Positions 15,678-25,138 of a stretch of 64,000 nt of DNA are shown here, piece after piece. Numbering within the stretch: the first letter of the stretch is position 1; every line of letters begins with the position of its first letter. Under the pieces are notes generated by a model. The model was not told the DNA's origin. It made no database searches and saw only the letters and a program-made list of their open reading frames with translations. The stretch spans positions 62,001 through 126,000 of the forward strand of contig JACIXD010000001.1 in assembly GCA_014360645.1 (NCBI GenBank), written 5' to 3'. This stretch comes from Actinomycetota bacterium. Lineage in GTDB: Bacteria; Actinomycetota; Geothermincolia; Geothermincolales; RBG-13-55-18. The position numbers and the translations under genes were made by a program.

Positions 15678-17006
15678 ATGGATAAGGACAAGGAATACGT
15701 GCTCAAGACAGCGAGGGAAAACGACGTGCGCTTCATACGTCTCTGGTTCACCGATATCCTGGGGTTTCTCAAGAGCTTCGCCATCACCATGGGAGAGCTG
15801 GAGGAGGCCCTGGAGGACGGCATGGGCTTCGACGGCTCCTCCATCGAGGGCTACGCGCGCATCGACGAGAGCGACATGATCGCCATGCCCGACCCCTCGA
15901 CCTTCGCCATCCTGCCCTGGCGCCCGCGGGAACACAACGCCGTGGGCAGGATGTTCTGCGACGTCCTCAAGCCGGGAGGGGAGCCGTACGAGAAGGACCC
16001 CCGCTACATCCTCAAGAGGAACCTCGCCCGGGCGGCGGAGATGGGCTACACCTATTACGTGGGACCGGAGCTCGAGTACTTCTACTTCAAGAACGCCGAA
16101 TCCACGGAGATACTGGACCGCGGCGGGTACTTCGACCTCACTCCCTTGGACGTGGCCAGCGACCTGCGCCGCGACACCGTCATCGCCCTGGAGGAGCTGG
16201 GCATCGGGATCGAGTACAGCCACCACGAGGTGGGGCCCAGCCAGCACGAGATCGACATGCGTTACGCCGACGCCCTCACCATGGCCGACAACGCCATGAC
16301 CTTCCGGCTGGTGGTGAAGGAGATCGCCCTCCTCAACGGGGTCTACGCCACCTTCATGCCCAAACCCCTCTTCGGGGAGAACGGCAGCGGCATGCACACC
16401 CACATGTCCCTGTTCCAAGGGGACCGCAACGCTTTCTACGACCCGGACGACGGGCACCATCTCTCCAAGACCGCCAAGCATTTCATCGCCGGGCTCCTGC
16501 GCCATGCCCCGGAGATAACCCTGGTGTGCAACCAGTGGGTGAATTCCTACAAGCGCCTGGTCCCCGGCTACGAGGCCCCCGTCTACCTCACCTGGGCGGT
16601 GCGCAACCGCTCCGACCTCATCCGCGTGCCGGAGTATAAGCCGGGCAAGGAGAAGGCCACGCGCATCGAGTTCCGCTCCCCGGACCCGGCTTGCAATCCC
16701 TACCTGGCCTTCGCGTGCATGCTGGCGGCGGGCTTGGAGGGCATCGAGAAGGAGTACGAGCTCTCCGACCCCGTGGAGCGCAACGTCTACGAGATGAGCG
16801 CGCAGGAGCGGGAGGAGCTGGGCATCGGGCAGCTTCCCGAGGACCTCTGGGAGGCCATCCAGCTTGCGGAGAAGAGCGAGCTGCTGCGCAAGGCCCTGGG
16901 CGATTCCGTCTTCGATTCGCTGATCGAGAACAAGAAGATCGAGTGGGAGCGCTACCGCGCCCAAGTCACGGAATGGGAGCTGAGCAGCTATCTCCCCGTG
17001 CTCTGA
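15678..17006 (+). CDS. glnA: glutamine synthetase type I (alpha-like, no adenylylation Tyr)
   Basis: The 442-residue glutamine synthetase has MGFDGSSIEGYARIDESDM (latch), the metal/ATP segment VGPELEYFYFK, HHEVGPSQHEIDMRY, the NGSGMHTHMSL substrate loop and a VNSYKRLVPGYEAP block. The end reads RNVYEMSAQEREELGIGQLPEDLWEAI, where adenylylated enzymes have NLYDLPPEE, so the adenylylation site is absent. Length and the missing insert match GSI-alpha enzymes, which are controlled by feedback or protein binding. AAAGGAGGAG precedes the ATG. It is the ammonia-fixing partner of the glutamate synthase upstream. Confidence 0.95.
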   Translation: MDKDKEYVLKTARENDVRFIRLWFTDILGFLKSFAITMGELEEALEDGMGFDGSSIEGYARIDESDMIAMPDPSTFAILPWRPREHNAVGRMFCDVLKPGGEPYEKDPRYILKRNLARAAEMGYTYYVGPELEYFYFKNAESTEILDRGGYFDLTPLDVASDLRRDTVIALEELGIGIEYSHHEVGPSQHEIDMRYADALTMADNAMTFRLVVKEIALLNGVYATFMPKPLFGENGSGMHTHMSLFQGDRNAFYDPDDGHHLSKTAKHFIAGLLRHAPEITLVCNQWVNSYKRLVPGYEAPVYLTWAVRNRSDLIRVPEYKPGKEKATRIEFRSPDPACNPYLAFACMLAAGLEGIEKEYELSDPVERNVYEMSAQEREELGIGQLPEDLWEAIQLAEKSELLRKALGDSVFDSLIENKKIEWERYRAQVTEWELSSYLPVL

Positions 17007-17119
17007 GGGGAAGGTGGAAAGAAGAGGTCAGGTCCTGGATCCGGAAATGCCTGCCATAATATGGATGTGCATACGGGCCTGAAGGCCTGACCCCATGGGA
17101 CTCATCCCCGGGAGGCGAG

Positions 17120-18838
17120 ATGAGGATCGCCCTGGCGCAGATAGACACCACCGTCGGTGACCTGGACGGCAACCGCGCCCGTATCCTCTCCGCGCTGCGC
17201 GAGGCGGAGGAGTGGGGAGCGGACCTGGCGTGCTTCCCGGAGCTCGCCTTGAGCGGCTATCCCCCCGAGGACCTTCTGCAGAAGCGAGATTTCCTCCTCG
17301 CGTGCGGCGAGGCCCTGGCTCGGCTGGCAGGTGAGGTGGGAGAGACGCCCGTCCTGGCGGGAGTCCCCGAGCTGGCGGAGGACGTCTTCAACGCCGCGGC
17401 GCTCATCCACCGCGGCGAGGTGACGGCGGTCTATCGCAAGAACTTCCTCCCCAACTACGGCGTCTTCGACGAGAACCGCTATTTCGCCACCGGGGAGGAG
17501 GGACTGGTGGTGGAGCTCGCCGGCGTGCGGTTGGGAGTGACCATCTGCGAGGACATCTGGTATCCCGGCGGCCCCCTGGAGTCCGAGGTCGCCCTGGGGG
17601 GAGCGGAGGTGGTGGTCAACCTCTCCGCCTCGCCCTACCACCGCGGGAAACAGCGCATGAGGGAGAAACTGGTGGAGTCGCGTGCCACCGACGCCGGGGC
17701 CGTGGTCGCCTACGTAAACTGCGTGGGGGGCCAGGACGAGCTGGTCTTCGACGGGGGGTCCATGATCGTCCATCCCCTGGAGGGAAGGCTGGCCGCCGCG
17801 CCCCGCTTCCGCGAACACACCCTCCTCTTCGATCTGGACCTCTCCGGTCTCTGGGCCCAGAGGATGACCAAGCCCATCCACAGGTACGTAAGGCAGGGCG
17901 CTCTTCGCAGGCCGGTGCGGGTCTTGAAGCTGGGCGGACAATGGGGTCCGTCGGGCGTGGGGCGCCCTCTCCCTCCCGCGAAAGAGAGCGAGTTCCTCCT
18001 CCCCGAGGAGGAGGTGCTGCAGGCGCTCCTCCTCGGCCTGCGCGACTACGTGCGCAAGAACCGCTTCACCGACGTCCTCCTGGGTCTCTCGGGGGGGATA
18101 GACTCCGCCCTCACCGCCGCTCTGGCGGCCATGGCCTTGGGCCCGGAGCGGGTGCACGCCGTGTTCATGCCCTCGCGGTTCACCTCCGAGGTCTCGCGCG
18201 AGGGGGTGAAAGACGTGGCGCGCGCGCTGGGGATATCCCTGGAGACCTACGGCATCGACGTCATCCTGCGGGGATACCTCGATCACGCCGGAGGGTCCCT
18301 CGAGGGTCCCGCCCAGGGGGTGGCCCTGGAGAACCTGCAGGCGCGCATCCGCGGCAACATCGTCATGGCCATATCCAACAGCCGGGGCTGGCTGGCTCTG
18401 GCCACCGGGAACAAGAGCGAGCTCTCCATGGGCTACTGCACCCTCTACGGGGACATGGCCGGGGGCTACGCGGTGATCAAGGACCTGCTCAAGGGATGGG
18501 TCTACCGTCTCAGCCGCCATATCAACGCCAGGGAGGGACGCGAGATCATCCCCAGCGCGGTGATGGAGAGGGAGCCCTCCGCCGAGCTGCGCGAGGGCCA
18601 GCGGGACACCGATTCCCTGCCCCCCTACGAGCTCCTCGACCCCATCCTCGAGGACTACATCGAGAACGGGCTCACGCTGGAGGAGATGGCCGCCAAGGGT
18701 CACGACCGGGCGCTGGCGGAGGAGGTGGTGCGTCGCGTGGACGCCAACGAGTACAAGCGGCGCCAGGCCCCGGTGGGGATAAAGATATCGCCCCGCGCCT
18801 TCGGCCGCGACTGGCGCCTCCCCATCTCCAAGCATTGA
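17120..18838 (+). CDS. nadE: glutamine-dependent NAD+ synthetase
   Basis: The 572-residue enzyme makes NAD from deamido-NAD using glutamine as ammonia donor. The nitrilase-type glutaminase domain (1-270) shows the triad Glu (CFPELALSGYPPEDLL), Lys (YRKNFLPNYGVFDE) and Cys (GVTICEDIWYP). The synthetase domain has the P-loop LLGLSGGIDSALTAALA (about 318), then GNKSELSMGYCTLYGDMAGG and the KRRQAPVGIKISPRAFGRDWR tail. An atypically short REP-like spacer (17007-17119), with AGGTCAGG and CCTGACC as an inverted pair, separates it from glnA. Glutamine dependence explains its place in a nitrogen cluster. Confidence 0.95.
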   Translation: MRIALAQIDTTVGDLDGNRARILSALREAEEWGADLACFPELALSGYPPEDLLQKRDFLLACGEALARLAGEVGETPVLAGVPELAEDVFNAAALIHRGEVTAVYRKNFLPNYGVFDENRYFATGEEGLVVELAGVRLGVTICEDIWYPGGPLESEVALGGAEVVVNLSASPYHRGKQRMREKLVESRATDAGAVVAYVNCVGGQDELVFDGGSMIVHPLEGRLAAAPRFREHTLLFDLDLSGLWAQRMTKPIHRYVRQGALRRPVRVLKLGGQWGPSGVGRPLPPAKESEFLLPEEEVLQALLLGLRDYVRKNRFTDVLLGLSGGIDSALTAALAAMALGPERVHAVFMPSRFTSEVSREGVKDVARALGISLETYGIDVILRGYLDHAGGSLEGPAQGVALENLQARIRGNIVMAISNSRGWLALATGNKSELSMGYCTLYGDMAGGYAVIKDLLKGWVYRLSRHINAREGREIIPSAVMEREPSAELREGQRDTDSLPPYELLDPILEDYIENGLTLEEMAAKGHDRALAEEVVRRVDANEYKRRQAPVGIKISPRAFGRDWRLPISKH

Positions 18839-18839
18839 G

Positions 18840-18860
18840 GAGCGGGCGGGCCGCTCTTTT
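18840..18860 (+). terminator. intrinsic terminator of nadE
   Basis: GAGCGG (18840-18845), loop GCGGG, CCGCTC (18851-18856) and TTTT. It directly follows the nadE stop and closes the plus-strand nitrogen island before the convergent SPFH gene. Confidence 0.8.
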
Positions 18861-18912
18861 GCCGGAGCCGGGGGCGTGTAAACGCGGCCGGAAGCTTGCT
18901 CGCGGGCTCTCC

Positions 18913-20910
18913 TCAGCCGCCCGTTTCCCCTCCCGTACCGGGGATCGCTTCGGCGCCCGTTTCCGGGGCCGCGGAGGCTCCCGCTCCCCCCTGGCGCGAG
19001 ATCGCCCCCATGAGCTGCGCGGCTAGGGCCTCCAGCACCCCGCCGTTGCCGCCCCCCGCCACCAGGATCTGGGGTACGAAGGAGACCCCGCTGCGGGAGA
19101 GGGCGTCCACGGAATTGACCAGGGCGGTGGGCCCCTGCCCCAGCGCCTCCACCTGGGCCTTGTAGGCCTTGGCGCGGGCCATGCCCACCGCCTCCACCTC
19201 CGCGCCCCTGGCGGCTCCCGTCTCGCGGATATAGAAAGCCTCGCCGTCCGCCTCCGCCTTGCGGGCGTTGGCGTCGTTGATCTTGATGTCCACCCCCACC
19301 TTGGACTTGGCCAGTTCCGCCTGCATGTCCGCGGTGCCCTTGGCCTGCTCGGTCTCGATGCGCTGGACCTGGGCGTCCTTCTGGCGCTGGAAGGTCTCGA
19401 TCTCCTGGCGGGCGATCTCCCGCTCCGTGAGCACCCGCACCAGGTCGGGGGGGAAGACCACGTCCTGGATGTACACCCCCTTGGTCTCCACCTGGTAGTC
19501 GTCGAGCTTGGCGCGGATGTGGTCGTAGGCCTCCTCCTGCACCTTCTGGCGGGTCTCGATGAACTGCACCGCCTGCATGGACTGCAGCTTGTCGCGGAAG
19601 TGGTTGCCCACCGCCGCCTGCAGCACCTCGTTGACCAGGTTCTGCATGGTGCCCACCATGGAGATGACCTTGGGGGCGCGGGTGTCGGGGACGTGGATCT
19701 GCACCTGCAGGTCGATGGCGAAGATGAAGCCCTCGCGGGACTTGGCCACGATCTGTTTGAGCTGGCGGTCCAGGAGGTGCGCCTCGGAGGTGGCCTCGGC
19801 CCAGTTGAGGGTGAGGATGGCGGTGGGGACGATCTCCGCCTGGTAGACCCGGGGATTGATGGGGTATTTGCCGGTACGCAGGGGCTCCTGCCAGATGCCG
19901 CGGTGTCCCGGCCGCACCAGCGAGCCGAACTTGAACTCCACCCCGGAGGTATCCACGGTGGACAGCCCCACGTAGGCCTTGATCACCGCCACCTGTCCCT
20001 GTTCGACCACCAGCATGGGCACCAGCTCCACCCCCACCAGGAAGGGGTTGAGGGCGTAGGCGCCGTAGAGCAGGGGGTCGTGCTGCAAACCGATCTTGCC
20101 CCCGTTGTCCAGGAAGGCCTGGAAATCCTGGTAGTTGTTGTGCAGGTTGTTCTTGCTCCCCAGCAAGGCCTCGATGAGCTCCAGGTCGCTGGCTCCCTGC
20201 CGCTCCATCTCCGCGATGTCCTCGAAGGCCCCCAGCCGGCTGGCGATGGCCCCCGAGGGCAGGGGGTCCCCCTCGTAGGTGGTGACGATGCCTACCATGT
20301 CGATGAGGTGCTCGCCGCCGGGGCTGGGCTGGGGGGAGATGCGCACCAGGTCGAGGTGGTTGGGGTGCAGGCCGAAGGACTGGGGGGTGAGGATGCCGTC
20401 GCGGTCGGCCAGCTTCTTCAGCTCGGGGGAGACGGGAAGGCCGTAGACCTTGTCCTTGGTGATGACCAGGAAGGCCACGGGATGGATGGGGACCATGGTG
20501 CCCGGCGGCAGCACCGGGCGCTGCACGCCCTTCTGCCCGCCGTTGGCGATGAAGCCCTCGAGGTCGGTGAAGTTGCCGAACTCCCTGCGGTAGACGGCGG
20601 ACTTGGCGCCGATGGGCAGCGGCGCTCCCACCTGGGCGATGACCACCCCGATCTCCCCCGCCGGCACCTGCACCCAGGGGTATTTCTCCACGCGGAAGAC
20701 GATCCAGAACTTGAAACGCAGGCCGGGCATGAGCAGCTCGGCCTGGTAGCCCGCCTCGCCGCGGAAGGCGATGGGGTTGTCCTCGGAGAGCTTCTTGAAG
20801 GAGAAGCGTTTGGTGACCAGCCCCACCTGGGTGGGCCCGATGCGCCGGAAAGAAGGCAGTACGAGAAGAAGGACGGGGACGATGACGGCGACCGCGATAG
20901 CCCAGCCCAT
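18913..20910 (-). CDS. SPFH/band-7 domain protein, flotillin-like
   Basis: The 665-residue protein starts with one membrane segment (residues 3-21, AIAVAVIVPVLLLVLP) and then RRIGPTQVGLVTKRFS, the usual SPFH entry. Two band-7-like halves seem present (about 25-200 and 270-430). A coiled-coil segment rich in Glu, Ala and Lys follows (about 430-600, for example QKDAQVQRIETEQAKG), as in flotillins. A Gly/Ala-rich tail ends the protein. Flotillins organise membrane microdomains. No NfeD-type partner is adjacent, so the role is unassigned. It is the last gene of a minus-strand series after a small GyrI-like gene. Confidence 0.8.
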   Translation of the reverse strand: MGWAIAVAVIVPVLLLVLPSFRRIGPTQVGLVTKRFSFKKLSEDNPIAFRGEAGYQAELLMPGLRFKFWIVFRVEKYPWVQVPAGEIGVVIAQVGAPLPIGAKSAVYRREFGNFTDLEGFIANGGQKGVQRPVLPPGTMVPIHPVAFLVITKDKVYGLPVSPELKKLADRDGILTPQSFGLHPNHLDLVRISPQPSPGGEHLIDMVGIVTTYEGDPLPSGAIASRLGAFEDIAEMERQGASDLELIEALLGSKNNLHNNYQDFQAFLDNGGKIGLQHDPLLYGAYALNPFLVGVELVPMLVVEQGQVAVIKAYVGLSTVDTSGVEFKFGSLVRPGHRGIWQEPLRTGKYPINPRVYQAEIVPTAILTLNWAEATSEAHLLDRQLKQIVAKSREGFIFAIDLQVQIHVPDTRAPKVISMVGTMQNLVNEVLQAAVGNHFRDKLQSMQAVQFIETRQKVQEEAYDHIRAKLDDYQVETKGVYIQDVVFPPDLVRVLTEREIARQEIETFQRQKDAQVQRIETEQAKGTADMQAELAKSKVGVDIKINDANARKAEADGEAFYIRETGAARGAEVEAVGMARAKAYKAQVEALGQGPTALVNSVDALSRSGVSFVPQILVAGGGNGGVLEALAAQLMGAISRQGGAGASAAPETGAEAIPGTGGETGG

Positions 20911-21006
20911 GATGCCACCTCCGTTATCGAGATGAAACCAGCTACACGTGCGCTTTACGCACGGAACCAGTATACACCCCGCGACCGCCTCCCGGAGGGG
21001 GCCCGG

Positions 21007-21291
21007 TCACGACTTCTTGCGCACCGGGAACTGCAGCTCGGTGATGAGGTCCGCCTCGTCTCTGACCATGATGAGGTCGTTGTGGAAGACGGCGATGCCG
21101 GGCCCCATAAGCTCGTAGCCGTTCTCGGATATCCAGCGCATCAGCTTGAGCTGCGAGTCCTGCACCCCGGAATGGGGGCCCTTGTGTACCAGGTAGGCGA
21201 CCTCGGTGGCGGGCACCGTCTTCACGCCCACCTCGCCGGTCTCGGCCATCTCCACTATCTCCCGCGGCGGTTCCAGCGGCCTCATGTGCAT
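21007..21291 (-). CDS. small GyrI-like ligand-binding domain protein
   Basis: Ninety-four residues match the C-terminal half of the GyrI-like/AraC effector-binding fold: VKTVPATEVAYLVHKGPH, then a helix SQLKLMRWISENGYELMGPGI, and ending ADLITELQFPVRKKS. Free-standing members bind small aromatic ligands or block gyrase inhibitors. No DNA-binding domain is attached. AGGAGGT precedes the ATG. The neighbours, a radical SAM gene before and a flotillin-like gene after on the same strand, do not define a pathway. Confidence 0.7.
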   Translation of the reverse strand: MHMRPLEPPREIVEMAETGEVGVKTVPATEVAYLVHKGPHSGVQDSQLKLMRWISENGYELMGPGIAVFHNDLIMVRDEADLITELQFPVRKKS

Positions 21292-21462
21292 ACCTCCTGT
21301 CGCGCACTCATCCCTACAAAGGGATCATCTGCCCAGGGAGATTATAGGCCTTTTCGTCCATGCTTGCCCCGCGGGGCTGCGGATACCGGGACGGCGCCTT
21401 GCCATAACGTTCCAAGGAGCCCCCGGGATCCCCTCCCGGGTTCCGGTCAAAGCCCTTCGTGA

Positions 21463-22395
21463 TCACTCGAGGCCGAAGAGATGGTTGATGGTCAGGTTGA
21501 AGGTCCTGCCCCACACCGCTATCTTCTCGTCGATCTCGTCCGGCAGGTAGGCATGGGCGAGAAAGGACTCCACCTCCTCGTAGCTTGCAAAGTCGAAGAT
21601 GCTCGCCAGGGCGCCGTCGTCGTTATGATTCCGGTCCACCAGCAGGTTGCAGTTCTCGCTCAACACCAGGGTGGGAGGCTCCGCGAACATCTCCTTGTAG
21701 CGGGAGAGGTTCGCGAAGAGGTCGTCCAGGTAACAGAAGAAGAGGTCCTTGGACACCTCCTTAAGCCTCTCCGCGCTCATGGTGCCCTCCAGGTAGTCCC
21801 TGAACTCGTGGTTGTTGAAGTAGGCATAGGTGAACCTGATCCCGATGCCGGCACGGTCGGCGAAGCGCTTGGCGGCGTATACCTCGCCGAGGTTGAACTG
21901 GTAGACGTGGAAGTGGATGTAGGCGTCGCCCCGGAACCCGCGCGCGCGGAATATGGCCGTGAGGCGCTCGATGTTCTCCCTGACGCGGTGGAAGCGGAAT
22001 CCGTGTATGCGGTCGTAAGACCTCTGGCTGAAGCCGGGCATGGAGAAGATGATCTCCGTCACGTGCCCGCAGTCCCCCATGCCGGAGAGGTTCGGGAACT
22101 CGGGGGCGGCGCTGCTCAGCCCCAGGCGCAAGCCCATGGCTCCCGCGCGGTTGATGATCTCCGCGAGCTCGGGGTTGAGCAGCGGGTCGTACCAGTTGTA
22201 GAGGCCCACCCAAGCCCCCTCGCGGACGATATGCCGCCCGAGCAGGTGCGCGAACAGCCTCTCGAACTCACCCGCTCCCATGTGCTTTTTCGGCTTGCCC
22301 GCGTTGAGTCCCCGGCGGTTGGACTGGCCGGTCAGGCAGTACGGGCACATGCCGCGACAGTGGTTGACGATGTCCAGGTAGACGTCCTCGTACAT
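21463..22395 (-). CDS. radical SAM protein
   Basis: The 310-residue protein opens directly with the cluster motif CRGMCPYC (CxxxCxxC, about residues 13-20), the 4Fe-4S/S-adenosylmethionine site. A barrel-like region follows with [21 protein letters not shown] (where iron-sulfur SPASM-type enzymes have G-E-P-L) and [23 protein letters not shown]-terminal Cys near 278 ([12 protein letters not shown]) is single, so no full SPASM cluster is seen. It may modify a peptide or sugar; the substrate is unknown. It begins 20 bases after the end of the decayed sugar transporter and could share its transcript. Confidence 0.83.
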   Translation of the reverse strand: MYEDVYLDIVNHCRGMCPYCLTGQSNRRGLNAGKPKKHMGAGEFERLFAHLLGRHIVREGAWVGLYNWYDPLLNPELAEIINRAGAMGLRLGLSSAAPEFPNLSGMGDCGHVTEIIFSMPGFSQRSYDRIHGFRFHRVRENIERLTAIFRARGFRGDAYIHFHVYQFNLGEVYAAKRFADRAGIGIRFTYAYFNNHEFRDYLEGTMSAERLKEVSKDLFFCYLDDLFANLSRYKEMFAEPPTLVLSENCNLLVDRNHNDDGALASIFDFASYEEVESFLAHAYLPDEIDEKIAVWGRTFNLTINHLFGLE

Positions 22396-22414
22396 ACGGA
22401 CCAGCCGTCCCTTT

Positions 22415-23293
22415 CTAGCCTTTCATGCTGCCCATGGTCAGCCCCTCGCGGAAATACCCCTGGATGAGCAGGAAGAAGATGATCACCGGCAGGGCCATGA
22501 CCACCGACGCCGCGGTGAGCATGCCGTAATCGGTGCTGTGGCTGCCGATCAGGGTCTGCAGCCCCACCGAGGCGGTGCGCGCGGCATCCGAGCTCACGAG
22601 GATGTTGGCGAACATGTACTCGTTCCAGGCGGCCACGAAGGAGAAGGTGAGGACGGTGGCCATGGCCGGCAGGCTGATGGGAAGGACCACCTTTACCATG
22701 CACTGGAGATAGCCGCAGCCGTCGGTCAGGGCAGCTCCCACCAGCTCGCCGGATATGGTCTGGAAGTAGTTGCGGTGTATCCAGATGCCGAAGGGGAGCA
22801 CGAAGGAGAGATAGGTCAGCACAAGGGCGAACCTGGTGTCCAGAAGCCCCAGGCGAAAGCACATCACGAAGAGCGGGATGACCAGGAGGATCTGGGGAAA
22901 GGTGTAGGCCAGGAGGGTCAGGGCTAGAAAAGCCCTCTTGCCGCGGAACTTGAGCCAGACCAGGGAGTAGGCGGCGAGCGAGGATACCAGGAGGCAGATG
23001 GCGGCGGTGCATCCCGCCACCACCAGGCTGTTCTTCATATATGCCCCGTAGTCCATGACCCGGAAGAGACGGGAGTAGTTGCCCAGGGTGAACTCGCCCG
23101 GGATCAGGGAAGGTTCCGCGGTCGTGATCTCCGCCCGCGGCCGCAAGGAGGTGGGTACGGTCACCACGAGGGGCAACCACACCAGCGCCGTCACCAGCAC
23201 CAGCGCCGCTATCCTCGCTAGGTGCCTGACGCGGGCTCGCCTTTCCGCCCTTACCCCGGCCGGTTTGGCCGAGCGGCGCGGCCTAATCGCCAT
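22415..23293 (-). CDS. sugar ABC transporter permease, MalG-like
   Basis: The 292-residue permease has six membrane segments, the first at about residues 28-48, and the EAA-type cytoplasmic loop [20 protein letters not shown]. It belongs to the CUT1 sugar family. I start it at the ATG at 23293, which overlaps the end of the malF remnant by 11 bases; the longer reading from 23386 merely runs through malF. Without an intact MalF partner or binding protein here it probably has no function, although the gene itself is unbroken. No ATPase gene is nearby; such operons often share an MsiK-type ATPase. Confidence 0.8.
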   Translation of the reverse strand: MAIRPRRSAKPAGVRAERRARVRHLARIAALVLVTALVWLPLVVTVPTSLRPRAEITTAEPSLIPGEFTLGNYSRLFRVMDYGAYMKNSLVVAGCTAAICLLVSSLAAYSLVWLKFRGKRAFLALTLLAYTFPQILLVIPLFVMCFRLGLLDTRFALVLTYLSFVLPFGIWIHRNYFQTISGELVGAALTDGCGYLQCMVKVVLPISLPAMATVLTFSFVAAWNEYMFANILVSSDAARTASVGLQTLIGSHSTDYGMLTAASVVMALPVIIFFLLIQGYFREGLTMGSMKG

Positions 23294-24259
23294 CGCGGGC
23301 CTCCTTTCTCGCCAGGTGGAGATAGACGGCGACGAACGACGCGAGCACCAGGAAGAGCACCACCGCCAGAGCGCTGGCGTAACCAAGGCGCTTGTGGTGG
23401 AAGGCCTGCTTGTAGACGTAGAGGCTCAGGGTCAGGGTGGTGTTGGCCGGTCCGCCCCTGGTCAGCAGGTAGACGAGGTCGAAGGAGGCGAATTCCCAGA
23501 TGACCTGGAGCACGGTCACCATGATGAAGGTGGACTTCAGGGCAGGCAGGGTGATGAACCTGAGCTGCTGCCAGCGCCCGACCCGTCTATCCTAGCCGCC
23601 TCGTAGAGCTCGCCGTCGATGGACCGCAGGGCCGCGGAGAAGACGAGGAGGACGAAGGGATAGGAAAACCATACGGCGGCGGCGATCACCGCCGGCCATA
23701 CCAGGTCGGTCCTGGAGAGGGGGTTGACCGGGGAAGCGATGAGGTGCAGGCGGGCGAGGACGTGGTTGAGGTAGCCGTAGGAGTCGCTGAACAGCCAGCG
23801 GAAGGAGAAGGCCGCCACCACGGAGGGGAGCACCCAGGGGAGGAAGAGCAGGGTGCGGAACAGCCCCGCGTAGCGCGCCCTGACGTTGAGGAGAAGGGCA
23901 AGGGCGAAACCGATGAGGGTGTTGAGGGCCACGGTGAAGAAGACCAGCTTGCAGGAATTTCCCAGGGATTTCCAGAAGATAGGGTCCCCGGCCATCTCCC
24001 GGAAGTTGTCCAGGAACACGAAGGAGTAGCCCTCATAGGAGAGCGTGCGGTTCGTGAACCCCATGTAGATGCCGCTGGCGATGGGGTAGACGAGCACGCA
24101 GGCGATGATGAGGGTGGCCGGCGACAAGAAAAGGACGGCAGCGCGGTTCAGCCGGGCATGGTAGCCGCGCGCGCTCCAGGGGAGCCTCCACGGACCGCGG
24201 GGTCCCCCCTCCCGGCCCCGCGCGGTGCCGGGAGGGGGGACGGCATGTACCGGCGTCAT
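23283..24259 (-). pseudogene. sugar ABC transporter permease, MalF-like, with one frameshift
   Basis: The N-terminal part (start ATG 24259, MTPVHAVPPPG) has five clear membrane segments and reaches the EAA loop as ELYEAARIDGSG. There the frame shifts at about 23575-23582. The next frame continues WQQLRFITLPALKSTFIMV and then VLQVIWEFASFDLVYLLTRGGP to the stop at 23283. Adding one G in the run before the Trp codon restores a normal EAA loop. This is either a real loss or a single-base sequencing error; the state of the adjacent binding protein favours real decay. Confidence 0.78.
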
Positions 24260-24261
24260 CT

Positions 24262-25010
24262 TCACCGGCCGGCGTTGGCCTCTGCGATGGTCTCGGCGAC
24301 CTTCCCGTGCAGGATCCTCAGGGCTTCGGCGGGGGCCATCTTGTTGACGGTGACGTTGACCATGGCTTCGGTGAAGTAGACGTCGCACATGTAGGCGCCG
24401 AGGATGATCTCGTGATCCCATCCCAGGGTGATCTGGGTGGGCGACTGCTCCTGCATGGCGCGGTACCACGCCAAGCCCGTCAGCTCGGGGTCGTCGGCGA
24501 CCTCCACGAACGGCGAGACGTTGCCGCTTATCAGCGCCCATTCCTTGCTGCGCTCGGGAGCGCACATGTACTCGATGAACCGCTTCGCTTCCTCGGGATG
24601 CCGCGCGTCCCGGAACAGGAAGAAGCCGCCGGTCCCCGACCAGCTCCCGGAGTGGCCGGAAGGCCCGGCGGGCAGCACGGCGAAGCCGATGTTGCGGTAG
24701 GTCTCCGGGAACATCTCCTCCAGCAGGGTCCCGTAGCCTCCCCAGGTGATGGCCATGGCCACCTGTCCCAGCCCGATGGCGTTGGCGGGGTCGCCGTGCT
24801 CCCAGGCCACAGTGCCCTCGGGCACCACCTTCAGCTTGTTGTAAAGGGTGTCCAACATGTTTCTGAACCTAGGCAGCCTGAAGGCACGAGCGGGGTCGTT
24901 CACGACGGCGGCCTCCGCGCGGTCTTCCAGAACGGGGTGAAGAGGCCGTCTTCCGTGTGGTCCAAAAGGATCGTCCTGTACGGGGGACGTTCTTCGCGCC
25001 CTCCGCCCGG
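24262..25010 (-). pseudogene. sugar-binding protein (extracellular solute-binding family 1), 3' remnant
   Basis: From about 24903 the protein reads VNDPARAFRLPRFRNMLDTL and later EHGDPANAIGLGQVAMAITWGGYG. That is the C-terminal half of a CUT1 binding protein, ending EANAGR with a TGA that overlaps malF. Upstream, in another frame, YRTILLDHTEDGLFTPFW (about 24910-24980) looks like the preceding segment, so there is a frameshift near 24900. The N-terminal half, with signal peptide and lipobox, is missing: the sequence before 25010 does not resemble it and a dehydratase gene begins at 25139. Confidence 0.7.
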
Positions 25011-25138
25011 AGGAGCGACTTTGAGGGGAAAGCGCCGGTGAGCACGCGGCAGCAATCTCGCGGCGGGCAGGCGGACGGAAAGGAAGGGAGCGCCGCGATG
25101 GCGCGGCGGGTCCGTCCGCGCGTCGGGCCTTCCCTGCG

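Noticed and set aside
17007-17119. small gene between glnA and nadE
   Set aside because: Only an inverted GGTCAGG/CCTGACC pair is seen. No start with ribosome site and no coding pattern.
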